Both the position numbers and the translations under genes were made by a program. Below, in pieces: positions 1-10,500 of a stretch of DNA of 64,000 bases. Numbering within the stretch: position 1 is the first letter of the stretch; every line of letters begins with the position of its first letter. The notes under the pieces were generated by a model. It was given only the letters and a program-made list of their open reading frames with translations, was not told the DNA's origin and searched no databases. The stretch is from NCBI GenBank assembly GCA_030710605.1, contig CP092877.1, positions 71,833,085 to 71,897,084 on the forward strand, given 5' to 3'. The DNA is from Cordylochernes scorpioides. Taxonomy: Eukaryota > Arthropoda > Arachnida > Pseudoscorpiones > Chernetidae.

Positions 1-617
1 ACTTCCTTAAGTTTTGTCCATAAGTGTAAAAATGGCAATTTTTTGCATGTGAAAACTGGCCTTTATAGAGATGTCCTCTAGTGAGAGTGTTCAGATACAG
101 AGGTTCTAATGTATTCAAAATTGTATTTTCCAAAATATATTTTTCAGCTTTTGTTAAATGGTGCCATCACATTTCATTTGCACAAAAGCACAGGAGACAA
201 CAAGGGAAGATATGTACAGTAGGAACAAATATTTTCACAAAAATCTGAATGAACTAGGAGACATCATCCTTTCATTATTTTATTTTAAGAAACAATGATA
301 GAACAAAACATGATGTTTGGAAAAGATAAAGTGGACATATTTCATTGTTCAAAAAGTACTTGATAATTGTGGTGCAAAATATATATATATTCTTTCATTA
401 AATATTTTTTGTACTGGGGGGGAGGGATTGTGTATGTGTGTGTCAATTTTTTAATTTTTGTCTTTCATGAGAGGTCAAAAAATTGATTTCTAGGGAGACT
501 TCTTATAGTAGGTTTTAATGGAAGTTTATTTTTACAAAAGTTGCTTAAGTGAAATACTAGTGTTAAAATGACTTTTAAAAAACTATTCCCAAGCACAACT
601 GTGACCTGGAATATATA
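1..617. other. AT-rich intergenic sequence, no gene seen
   Basis: No convincing coding region. The first 30 bases match the end of a Tc1-like MITE seen better at 58682-58890 (the ACTTCCTTAAGTTTTGTC end). The rest is AT-rich with short TA and GT runs. Confidence 0.5.
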
Positions 618-619
618 TA

Positions 620-1867
620 CAGTAAAACCCCTCTATAGTGAACCCCATTGGGACGGGACTTTTGGTTCACTATAGCCACGGTTTGGGTATCTAAATTTTT
701 TTTGAGGATATAATTAAAGGGCATGCGCAAAAAAAAAAAAAAAAAGAGGCTACCTCTTAATATTGGCTGCTTTTTTTCACCCTAAATTAACCTATTTCTA
801 TATATTAAAGCTGTATATTAAAATAAAAACAAAATCATGTGAAAATATTGCCTTTTTGATGAGTTCCTCTGATAATTTAATTAGTATAAATGCAACCTGC
901 CCCCCATATGTAAAAAAAATCCAAGAAAAGTATACCTTATTTATAAAAATTAAATAAAAACTTTATTAATAATATTTTAAAAGGTATAAAAATATATTTT
1001 AAATAAATATTATTATATTACAATATAGGATACAAAGGCTTACTTGAAGAAGTCTGTTATTTTTTTCTGCTTTAACATATTCCTCAAAAATTTGGTTTCA
1101 TATCTAGCAAAGAAATCTTCTTTTTTTAAAATGAGGCCTAGCTTGTACTAACCACGTATACAAGGCTTCTTCTAAAAGTGTATAATGACACTGACGATAG
1201 CGGCAATAGTTGGGATTGATTCCTCTTTGTAGCATTTTTTTTTATAGTCTTCTTTTTTGCCATATCGTAGAAATGCTACTTTTGCTCATTTTCATTTTCT
1301 TCCGAAGTTCCGCTTGCGATGTACCACTCTCAATAGCTTTTATGATGGTTAATTTCTTTTCAAGTGATATCTTGGTACGAGCGACTTTTTCTTTGGCACT
1401 TCCATTTTCTTTTAAAACTGGTTTTAATAATTTAATCATGTTTTAAGGAATTTTCCTAATGTAGAGTTAAGAAATTTAGTTTTCAATAAGGCATGAAAAA
1501 TTTATAAAAGTGCGCAGTATAAAAATAGAACGTGAATATAAACACACAGTGTCGCTAAATTCTTTGTTTTGAATTGCGATCTGTGAGCTAGAGCTCACAC
1601 AAAATTTTAATTAGTTTTGAAAATTATTATTTTGGAATTTTAGAATTAAAATTAAAAGTTCGTTATAAGCATGGTATTTTTGATGATAGAATTTAATATT
1701 TTGGGACCAAAATTGGGTTCGTTATAGCGATAGTTCGCTAGTTTGAAAAGTGAAAAGTTCGTTATAGCGATGGTAATTTTAATGGAATGGAATTGGGATT
1801 TTCGATGGGTTCGTTATAAGGGAAGGTTCGTTATATCCATGGTTCGTCTTAGCGGGGGGTTTTACTG
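620..1867 (-). mobile_element. pogo/Tigger-type DNA transposon relic
   Basis: The ends are inverted repeats: CAGTAAAACCCCTCTATAG on the left and a run of G followed by TTTTACTG on the right, flanked by TA (618-619 and 1868-1869), the TA target duplication expected for Tc1/mariner/pogo elements. Internally it repeats phrases such as GTTCGTTATAGCGATGG. The only coding trace is a short minus-strand DNA-binding domain at 1242-1439; no DDE catalytic domain is present, so the copy is non-autonomous. Confidence 0.8.
1242..1439 (-). pseudogene. CENP-B/pogo-type N-terminal HTH fragment of a transposase
   Basis: A 65-residue reading with the pattern of the first helix-turn-helix of CENP-B/pogo/Tigger transposases: a lysine-rich start, then ISLEKKLTIIKAIESG and MSKSSISTIWQKR. 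This domain binds transposon ends. It lies inside the inverted-repeat element at 620-1867 and stops after about 65 residues, before any catalytic core, so it is a transposase remnant. A domesticated regulator is possible but nothing supports it. Confidence 0.75.
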
Positions 1868-1950
1868 TAGTTAAAAATAAATCAACATAGATGATAAATG
1901 AAGAATATTTTTTAAAATCCAAATATACAAGTAGAATATAAAAAAATAAT

Positions 1951-2140
1951 ACAGTAGAACTTTTGCGGGAGGATACTCCTGCTAGAGGACATCTCTCTAC
2001 AAAGGACAGTTTTCCTCCCCAAAATTACCATTTTTACTATATTTCAGCTCTCTAATAAGAATATACCTCTCCCTAAAGGACACTTTGTGTCTGCAACTAA
2101 GTGTTGTCTTTTACAGTGAGAGAGAGGTAGTTCTACAGTA
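1951..2140. repeat. MITE, GAGGTTCTACTG family (copy 1)
   Basis: About 190-bp unit whose two halves are imperfect inverted copies: ACAGTAGAAC at the left, GTTCTACAGT at the right, with the internal phrases CTAGAGGACATCTCTCTACAAAGGACAGTTT (in part) and CCTAAAGGACACTTTG. The same unit occurs more than a dozen times in the window, next to TA dinucleotides. No coding capacity. Confidence 0.8.
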
Positions 2141-2343
2141 TTTTTATGTCAGTAGGTTTCACTTTGGCACTTTACAAAATATACAATCATCTATGCACCA
2201 GGTAGACAAGATGTATACAAGGAATAGTCAACAAGTAGAAAAGTATGTAAGAGATAAATATACAAGAAGTAAACAAGAAGTCTAGGGGAGCATGTACCAG
2301 GTCTTATACTTTCAAACTTAGTATATAAATAGATGTTTTTTTT

Positions 2344-2645
2344 TGCTTATCCCTAGTACATGTGGTACAGGCCATGATAATCATGGTGGGTAGTTAGCGA
2401 CTGCTTTTTACTGTAAGCGCACCACATGTCTACACATGTGAAAAGCAGTTCGACTTTGCACTTACAAATGTGCCAGAGCCCCGTTTGGTTACTTGCACTC
2501 GCTGGTGGGGTTGGACTTTTGCAAGAAACGGGGGCCATTGGAGCATTTTTTTTTAAACATAAAAAAGTGTCCAATGCGGGAATCGAACCCGGGTCGTAGT
2601 GGTCAAAAACCAAAAGGTTTAACCAGCCTTCCACCGACCCCCCAT
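2344..2645 (-). mobile_element. tRNA-derived SINE, full copy 1
   Basis: About 300-bp repeat running from GCTTATCCCTAGTAC to CCACCGACCCCC. Read on the minus strand it begins with a tRNA-like head carrying a pol III B box (GGGTTCGATTCCCGC), followed by a unique body, and ends in GGGATAAGC and an A run. These are the marks of a tRNA-derived SINE. Other full copies: 7668-7985, 21037-21328, 34857-35160, 40445-40765, 51652-51962, 62905-63218. Confidence 0.85.
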
Positions 2646-2817
2646 AAATTGATGTGGCCATGGGGATCTATCCTCCTGTCATTGTGCGGAGTCTCTTGCG
2701 AAGCACTATAAATATATTTCTAATTTTACAAAGGTACAAAGTTCATCAAATTAGTTACTCATGGGAAGTTTCAATTTTTATTTTCAGCAAGTTCCAGTTA
2801 ATGAGGTTGACTATATA

Positions 2818-4119
2818 CAAGGTATGTCCCATAAGTTCCCGGACTGGGTCCATAAAAAAATAAATAAATGGAAAATGTAAATAAATTTGACTGTTTATTA
2901 TAGAAAAAATATCTGGCAACACGGTGGTACCAATATCGAGTCGGTGGGTGCGCGCGCGCCAAAGTTATTCTAATTTATTTAAAGGTTACACCTTGCGCTG
3001 CGGCGATTTTACGATGGAACAAAAATTGAAGCAGAGGATTTGCATAGAATTTTGTGTGAAACTTCAAATATCAGCAACCGAAACTTTTAAAATGCCTAAT
3101 AAAGCATTCCCCAATGACCCCCCAAAAAGAACAACTGTTTTTGAATGACATTCTAGATTTAAAGCTGGCAGAATTTCTATTGAAGATGATCCTCGGCAAG
3201 AACGTCCAAAATGTGCAAAAAATCACCGATTTGATAAAAGAAAATCCTCGAACCACTTTTCTGGAGCTAGAGCAAGACACAGGCATCTCTAAAACAACGA
3301 TTGGAAGGATCGTAACCAAAGATTTGAAGCTCAAAAAGACTCCTGCAAAATTCATCCCAAGATTCCTCACTAATGAGCAAAAACTGTGTCGGCTTGCAAC
3401 CTGTGAGAACATGTTGGAAATGACAAGAACGGATCCGGAATGGAAAGACAAGATAATCACAGGCGACGAGACATGGGTCTATGACTATGACCCTGAAACC
3501 AAGCGTCAATATGCCGAGTGGAGAGGTCAGGGTGAGCCTAGACCAAAAAAATCCAGGATATTGAAATCCAGAAACAAGGTGTTGCTGGTCACTTTTTTGG
3601 ATAACAAGGGCATTGTTCATCACGAGTATCTTCCTGCAGGCCAAACGGTTATTAAGGAAATGTATTAGGACATTCTTCGCCATCTAAGGGAAGCGATTCG
3701 AAAAAAAATGCCAGAAAAATGGCCTAATGGTGACTGGATCCTACACCATAACAATGCCCGCCCTCACACAGCGCACTTGGTGACGAGTTTTTTTGGCTAA
3801 AAACGGGAGAGAAATCCTACCTCAACCACCCTATTCCCCAGACATCGCACCAAATGACTTTTTCCTGTTCCCCAAACTTAAAGCAGTTCTAAAAGGAAGA
3901 CATTTTGACACCAGGGATGACATAATAGAAAAATCGCTGTTGGCATTGAAGAGCATTCCAAAAGAGCTCTATAAAAACTGTTTCGACAATTTGGGGAAAC
4001 GATGGCGCTGGTGCGTTGAAGCAAGGGGGATTACTTTAAAAAGTTTTAATATTTAAAAAAAAAAATATCTTACCTTTTTTTTTATGGACCCAGTCCGGGA
4101 ACTTATGGGACACACCTTG
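2818..4119 (+). mobile_element. mariner-family DNA transposon, inactive copy 1
   Basis: A 1.3-kb element with terminal inverted repeats of about 40 bp (CAAGGTATGTCCCATAAGTT and its complement AACTTATGGGACACACCTTG) flanked by TA. Size, TA duplication and a DD34D-type transposase reading identify mariner. The transposase is broken (see 3014-4056). Its ends are related but not identical to the element at 36618-37941, so these are two subfamilies. Confidence 0.92.
3014..4056 (+). pseudogene. mariner transposase pseudogene (DD34D type)
   Basis: Starts MEQKLKQRICIEFCVKL, the N-terminal HTH region of GVQW3/SETMAR-like mariner transposases. The Trp expected after VFE is a TGA stop near 3147; a frameshift follows; the main piece runs 3114-3668 with KITDLIKENPRTTFLELE, the TRTDPEWKDK linker and the first catalytic Asp in ITGDETW. 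A TAG stop interrupts at about 3667. The second catalytic Asp (usually HHDNARPHT) reads HHNNARPHT, an Asp-to-Asn change. After another frameshift near 3790 the third Asp is kept in YSPDIAPNDFFLF. With stops, frameshifts and a lost catalytic residue it cannot be active. Confidence 0.9.
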
Positions 4120-4554
4120 TATATTGGTTGAAGAGTCTTTAGGAATGTAACAATTAGGAAAATTTCCAGACTTAAGTTAATTAAAATGAAAATTAAACCA
4201 GGGATGAATTTAAGAGTATATTTACTATCTCTAGATTTCGGGCTTAAAAAAGGCCCTTCTACAAGAGAACTAGATTAACATGAGATAAATTTTAACTGTA
4301 GGTGAACCTTCTTTAAACTGGAAAGAGGCAGCGATAGTAAATATAATCTTGAAAGAAATTCATCCCTGGATGGTTTAATTTGATACTTTTGTTAATTGTT
4401 AATTGAGTGAGTGGGGAGAGAAAAGACACCATGGAAGGACTTACATCATCTGTGACCCCACACTCCAGGAAGGTAATCAGTATGAAGGCTGTGGATGGAA
4501 CCTTGCCTTGAACACCTCCCTGACATACACACTACCCTCATTTACATACACCCA
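4120..4554. other. Unassigned sequence next to mariner
   Basis: AT-rich, no gene recognised. TTAAACCAGGGATGAATTT near 4194 and its approximate complement near 4360 (AAATTCATCCCTGGATGG) suggest one more short inverted-repeat element of about 190 bp (4190-4385). Confidence 0.4.
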
Positions 4555-4927
4555 TGATCCATATTTACATACTACTCTATTCATTTACATAGGGAAGACA
4601 TCCAGATGTACATACTACTCTATTCATTTACATAGGGAAGAATACAGATGATACACCCATATTTACATACCTACTCTATTCATTTAAATAGGGAAGACAT
4701 CCAGATGATGCACCCATATTTACATACCTACTCAATTCATTTACATAGGGAAGACATACAGATGATACACCCATATTTACATACCTACTCTATTCATAAC
4801 ATAGGAAGACATCCAGATGATACCCACATTTACATACCTACTCAATTCATTTACATGGGAAGACATACAGATGATACCCATATTTACATACCTACTTCAT
4901 TCTACATAAGGAAGACATCCAGATGAT
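4555..4927. repeat. Minisatellite, period about 45-60 bp
   Basis: Head-to-tail array of roughly seven units built from CATATTTACATACCTACTC, ATTCATTTACATAGGGAAGA and CATCCAGATGATAC. Units differ by small indels. Each unit can be read open in several frames, but the reading is an artefact of the repeat. Confidence 0.9.
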
Positions 4928-4984
4928 ACAAGAACTATAGGACATGTAACAATTGTCCTGGTGTGGAACTAACACCTACCCCAT

Positions 4985-5105
4985 ATTATTCTTCTTTCTT
5001 ATCTCTACTCATTTCATTTAGGGTATCAAGCTTGTAGAGTTTTGAGATATTTTGATAGTGTCTGCTGGGGATGAGTAGAGCTCATCAATGGATGAGCCAA
5101 TACAG
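4985..5105 (-). mobile_element. LINE fragment (GAAGAAG-tailed, endonuclease-derived segment)
   Basis: Contains AGGGTATCAAGCTTGTAGAG and GTAGAGCTCATCAATGGATGAG, phrases shared with 12710-12810, 33294-33360 and the inserted copy at 38648-38753. On the minus strand the shared block corresponds to the SIDELYSFLSDTIKSLK stretch read at 12671-13003. Left end is TTCTTCTTTC, the complement of a GAAGAA tail. Confidence 0.6.
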
Positions 5106-5229
5106 TCATTAATGTGGTTTTGGGGTTACAGGTTGAGAATTTCACTTAGTACATAGTGGGAAAACCATGCAGTCATTCTGGAGTCATTGTCCATAGATGA
5201 TCAGACTCAAGTCTGGAAATTAAGGACTG

Positions 5230-5515
5230 AGGGGGAGCAGTAACAAGCTCGCTAAAAAAACCTGGGCTCAGCTGGCCCGGATGATAGCACCCTGTAAGGG
5301 CTCCTAATCCATGGATACAGAATGAGCAGCGTTTGTACTCTATGTTAGGAGCGGCTGCACATGGCGTCTGTTCCTCATTGTCAGAGGTGGCCATTTCTTT
5401 CGGAGCTAAGTCGGCCTGCCACTGAGTAGCGCTCCCAGTCTTAATGACAAAGGTAGATGCATTCTACTTCACCAGACCCTAATTTGTGAGTGGAGATAAG
5501 GAAGAAGAAGAAGGA
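5230..5515 (+). mobile_element. Retroposon family 2, 5'-truncated copy
   Basis: Begins in GGGGGAGCAGTAACAAGCTC and ends GGAGATAAGGAAGAAGAAGAAG. The 3' GAAGAAG microsatellite end is typical of some non-LTR retroposons. Near-identical copies lie at 5974-6302, 33294-33652 (reverse), 50162-50550 and 50820-51126. Confidence 0.75.
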
Positions 5516-5973
5516 CTGCCGCCCCCATATTCTCATGCCCAGCAATGGCCACAGCCTTGCAGACCCAGAACTTTACACATCTAAGATAGAGAACATTGCA
5601 ACTTCTGTGATAGAGATGCATGGAGACAACTGAGGTTCTTCAATGGACATGACAACTACAACAACAAATCTATTAATTTGTATTTTTTTTTACCTGAATA
5701 AACTATTTCACAGCTTAGTATAGTAAAAGAAAACAAACAACAACAAAAAGAGTTCACATAGTCTATAAATTGATACCAAAGTAATATTTCACAAATTTAC
5801 TCAATATTTTAATTCATCATTGATATAGTAAAATTTGGATATATAGATTAGGATAGAAAGGTAACAAGACCAAATATAAAATTTCTATAATTAACCATTT
5901 GACTCTAATTTTCATTGTTGTCTCATGAGAGATCTAGGCCTCCTATAGATTGACTATTTCAATTCAGAAACAA
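5516..5973. other. No feature seen
   Basis: AT-rich spacer between two copies of retroposon family 2. No gene or clear repeat structure. Confidence 0.4.
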
Positions 5974-6302
5974 AATGAACTCCGCCTTTGCCGGTCTCAA
6001 GCCCGGATGAAAAAGGAGGAGGGGGAGCAGTAACAAGCTCGCTAAAAAACCTGGGTTCAGCTGGCCCGGCTGATAGTACCTTGTAAGGGCTCCTAATCCA
6101 GGGATACAGGATGAGCAGCGTTTGTACTCTATGTTAGGAGCGGCTGCACATGGCGTCTGTTCCTCATGTCAGAGGTGACCATTTCTTTCGCAGCTAAGTC
6201 GGCCTGCCACTGAGTAGCGCTCCCAGTCTTAAGACAAAGGCAGACGCATTCTACTTCACCCAGACCCTAATATGATTGAGTGGAGATAAGGAAGAAGAAG
6301 AA
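5974..6302 (+). mobile_element. Retroposon family 2, full-length copy
   Basis: Starts ACTCCGCCTTTGCCGGTCTC, runs through CCCGGATGAAAAAGGAGGAG, and ends AGTGGAGATAAGGAAGAAGA. Only about 330 bp and without an ORF, so it is a short retroposon or a fixed LINE 3' fragment. Confidence 0.8.
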
Positions 6303-6404
6303 ACAAAATGTAAACTTACTATTTATATAATATCAACATATTTTAAAAATCTTATTACCAAGTTATATTTTTTATTCTGACAGGGAGACAAACATATATT
6401 TACG

Positions 6405-6562
6405 ATGTACTAGAGCGCCATCTGTTATCAAATTATAAAACTATTTTAGAGGCGTAATATTCTTTTTAAAATAAAACAATTTCTACTGTCCTTACTGCGA
6501 TGGAAAAATTAAAGGGAGGGCCTGGCTCATCAGTGGTGAACCCTCCCAGCGGTTTTCGCCAG
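6405..6562 (+). repeat. Interspersed repeat family P
   Basis: TACTAGAGCGCCATCTGTTA, then TTTTAGAGGCGTAATATTC, TCTACTGTCCTTACTGCGAT and GGCTCATCAGTGGTGAACC. The same string recurs at 10835-10978, partly at 11600-11660, 12560-12600, 59330-59390, reversed at 62342-62405, and as a head-to-head pair inside the Tigger element at 46603-46795. Confidence 0.75.
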
Positions 6563-6990
6563 TTTAATGGTTTAATAAAAACATTGATAATATTCAACAA
6601 AATGATCTTTTTAATTCTATCTAATTTTTTTTTTACCAACCAATTTCACTTTTATAAATTATATTTGAGGATTCTTGTAGAAAAAAAAATTTATTTTTGA
6701 GTACTTTATTTTTCTATTCTGAGTTTACACACAGCAGATGACAGCATCAACTATTTAAAAATATGGTGTGTTTGAAGTGGCAACAACGCCAAACATCATA
6801 CACAATTTATTGAGTTTGAATTTGTTAGCTTATATTATTTCCTTTATAGTTCATGGATATTTCTTGTCTACTTAGCTTATCATTTTCAAAACTTCAATGG
6901 ACCTATGAAGCTATTCTTCTTATGAGTTGAAATGAAGAGGGAACAATAATTTGGATCCAAATTGTAATTTTCAGTTTGATACATATAACT

Positions 6991-7168
6991 ACAGTATAAC
7001 TTCCATGAGAGGACATTCTTACTAGAGGACACTTCTCTACAAAAGACAGTTTTCATTGTCAGAATGATCATTTTTATTAATTAGCAACTCTCCGATAAGA
7101 GAACACATCTCCCTAAAGAACACTTTGGCTCTGCAACTAGATATACTTTACAGGGAGGTTCTACTGTA
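6991..7168. repeat. MITE, GAGGTTCTACTG family (copy 2)
   Basis: ACAGTATAACTTCC at the left and GGGAGGTTCTACTGTAT at the right, with the internal CTCTACAAAAGACAGTTTTC arm. Confidence 0.8.
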
Positions 7169-7224
7169 TATGCCAAATTTATTATTTATATAGTTTTCAA
7201 TTCTCTCTTCATGATAAAATTGTG

Positions 7225-7320
7225 AAATTTAGTCGATATCTTATTAAGCCCGTTGAAGAGCGATTATCACTTGAAAGCTAGTGTTTTTTAATAAAAAGAA
7301 ACTCATTGTGAGAAAATATT
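7225..7320 (+). repeat. Repeat end with CTGTTGA-hairpin-GAAA type motif
   Basis: CCCGTTGAAGAGCGATTATC followed by ACTTGAAAGCTAG and an AAAGAAACTCATTGTGAG tail. Same layout as 31020-31095, 17870-17950 and, reversed, 40965-41130: a short hairpin between a CTGNNGA-like box and a GAAA box. Possibly the end of a Penelope-like element. Confidence 0.45.
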
Positions 7321-7416
7321 TTGTAATTAAAAAAATATATAGTTTTCAAGTTTAAATATGGTTAACACAATATTCTTTACAGAAAATTTCAGTACTTAGG
7401 GGAAGTGTGTACCCAC

Positions 7417-7573
7417 CAGCATCTCAGGATGGTGCAGGGTGTAGACTTCGCGGAATGAACCATCGTCATCCTGCTGGCCAGAGAGATAGTGCAGACCTCT
7501 GGAGATGACTACATCATCTATGGGAATGTACTGCCTGGCTTGGCAGAAGATCTTGAGGATAAAGGCCGTCAAC
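7417..7573 (-). CDS. C3-like: C3-like exon: thioester domain, catalytic His region
   Basis: Reads LTAFILKIFCQARQYIPIDD, VISRGLHYLSGQQDDDGSF and REVYTLHHPEML, matching the C3 thioester-domain alpha-helical barrel. In C3 the His of VIHQEM acts as the catalytic base that directs the thioester to hydroxyl groups; the aligned position here is in LHHPEM, so the residue is kept. Acceptor GTGTGGCAG, donor ATGCTG|GTGGGT. The first base completes a Trp codon split with the exon at 8033-8108. No frameshift. Confidence 0.9.
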
Positions 7574-10500
7574 CTGCCACACAAACACATCATTTGTGTA
7601 GAGGAGAACACTCCAAATCTCTTCTTCAAACCAACCATTCTGACATCTTTCTCTCCTTATTTACTTGGGGGTCGGTGGAAGGGTGGTCTGAACAGTTGAT
7701 TTTGACTGCTACGATCTGGGATCAAATCCCGCATTGGGCACTTTTGTTAATTAATAAAATTTTTTTAAAATGCTCCAATGGCCCCCTATTCTGACAAAAG
7801 TCCAACCCCACCAGTGAGTGCAAGTAGCCAAACGGGGCTCTGGCACATTTGTAAGTACAAAGTCAAACTGTTTTTCACATGTGTAGACATGTGATGCACT
7901 TACGGTAAAAGCAATCACCAACTTCTACCCACCATGATTATCATGGCCTGTACCACGTGACTAGGGATAATAATTAAAAAAAACTAGACTTCATCTGACA
8001 ACATGTAAAAAGTAGGGAAATAGAGGACTCACCAGTTGCTGGGAGGATGGGTAGTCCATACAGAGAAGGCTCCGTTGTACTTGCGGTAGGTGAGAGCCCG
8101 CTTGTAGCCTGGCAACACCGCAGCATTCTCTTAGCGCCATATTATGTGATTGGCTTCATGGTCAACCATCATGTTATGATCAACAATATTATGATCATCA
8201 AACACAGCTCAAGCAGCATGGACTCATAGAATTTGCTATACACCTAGCTAATGTAGAAAGGTACAAATTGGTAGCATTTGTTCTATATTGAAGGCAATGA
8301 AGTTGCTGATGCGCTAGCGAAAAAAGACACAAAAGAACCCTTGCCACAAAAAAATAAACTTACTTTAAAGAAATAGAAACAGTAGCCAAAACAAAAATAA
8401 ACAAGAACTGGAGGATCCCACCTAAGCATAGTTGGTACAGTGGAGTGAACCCAGGAGGAGCTCTGAACATCAGAAATAGACATAATCAAACAACACTAAC
8501 AAGATTCAGAACAGGCCATCTCAAGCCATTGAAGATAGAAAATAATAACAAAATCTACCTCACTTGCCCAAAATGTAGCTTGGCACCTGCAGCTCCAGAA
8601 CACACTTTGGCTTGCATTAGATGCACTAAACAGGACCTTTGGGAAAGGCCGCTGCTTATCATAAAACAGCTCGAGGGGCATGAACTCATGGAATTCGTGT
8701 AATCTTTACACAAGGGGATAAGAAACAACAACATTTGTTCTTCAGTGGAGCGGCTACAAAGGGCGTTTATACCCCTGGCCACAAACCAGAATCAAAAGTC
8801 ACACAGAGTGGTACTTCCAGGTACCCAGACCAACAGCAGGTGCACCCCCTTTCCCTTTCCATGAAGGTACTTCTGTCTCAGGGTATCTTACCTTCCTTGA
8901 GGTACTGGTAGGCCTTTTCTTCTATCTCAGGGGTGACCTGTTTCTTGACAGTGAGGTAGTGAAGGGCATAGAGAGTGGGGGCCATCCGGATCATGGTCTG
9001 TTCTCCGCAGCCTGTGGGCTGGGACATGAGGTGCTCCACGCCGGTGATGGCTGTCTGCACTGTAGGGCCATACTGGTCCCCTGCCATGACACACCTCAAT
9101 TTAACCTACAGAATATGAAATGTTATTTTCAGAACATATTTTCAAAATATAATTATACTCATTCTGGAATCACTAATTTCAAATAATAATAGCAGCATAA
9201 ACCGAAGAATCGATATACCACAGCAGTATCAACACACATCACGAAGATAAATCCATAGTCTTTACTAGTTGAATTATGATCTGTCATCCATTCATCAAAG
9301 GATTTCTTTAATATTTTAATTGTAATTTAAAAATGAATCATATTTCAATAGTTTTTGCATAGCATATTTTATAAATTTTATTTCCGTTATAAGTAAATGA
9401 GTTTTAGGATATATATATATTTAAAGTATTTCTCAGAGAATTTTAAAACTTTTTTCAAGTGTAAATATGTAAAAATACCTACTACACCTCTATATATTGT
9501 AGGAATTGGCGAAACAATTGGCCTGATGATGAGCTAATGCTTGAAAGCTTGCCATTTTTATTGAATAAAGAAACTTTTTGCAACACAATTAATTCTATAT
9601 ATATATAATGTTTAAATTCCTTTGCAATTATTTCACAATATAACACCTTGTTAGTCCCAATGGCACATCACAAAGTCAACTAGGAGTGGCAATCAGGTGT
9701 AGCAGCATTGATATTATCTGATGATCATATCAATGCTTCTTTTTGGAACATTGTATTCAGTTATTTGTTCTTGTTGCTTTTACATATCTTTTTCAAAATT
9801 CTTGAGAAATATTTTATGATTTCATAACATATCTATGTTGCAAAATGGGCTACTTGTATCTATCTCATTAAAAATAGTAAATAAATATGTTTTTTTTTTT
9901 CAATTCAAAATTAAATAAACTTGATTTCAAACCAAGAGAAAATGAGGCTTATTGGAGTCTTAAATGGAAACTCATTTAATATAGATAATTTTGATCAGAA
10001 ACCTATATTTGGTTCTAGGAACCCTTTATCCATCTCCAAGTGACATCATTGTCTTACATGTGGGTGCAGTCCTTGAAGGCTGACCTTCATATCGAAGATA
10101 GCACTACATGATGATGTGGGAAAACATTGTTTCTTGTAACATTAAGTTACAAGCTTGAGAGATTGCCTATGTCCTCATTTTAATGTCCTGATATTTATAT
10201 TTGAAACCAAGATTAGTGACAGTATGCAAAAAGAAAAATCAGTCCCAAGTTATCCCAATTAATCAAGGTATATTTTTTTAAACTCTCATACAAAATTTGC
10301 ATTAAAAAATTAGACTTTATTCAATTGGAGGGGTAGGGTGGCTTCTGATAATTTGGAGGGTATTAGCTTTACCAACAAGTAGACCCAATCAATGTTTGTT
10401 GACTATATAAAGAAAAAATTCAGAGTTGGAAGTATAAGACCTACCAATGGCCATGATGATGCAGGACTCAGTCCCGGGCACAAAGTCCTGTGGAGGCTGC

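Noticed and set aside
4403..4926. Two open frames with repeated SIHLHREDIQM-like units
   Set aside because: They are the minisatellite read as protein; the repeat is open by chance and units differ by indels.
4560..4927. Possible CRISPR array
   Set aside because: Units are contiguous tandem repeats without spacers, and the genome is animal.
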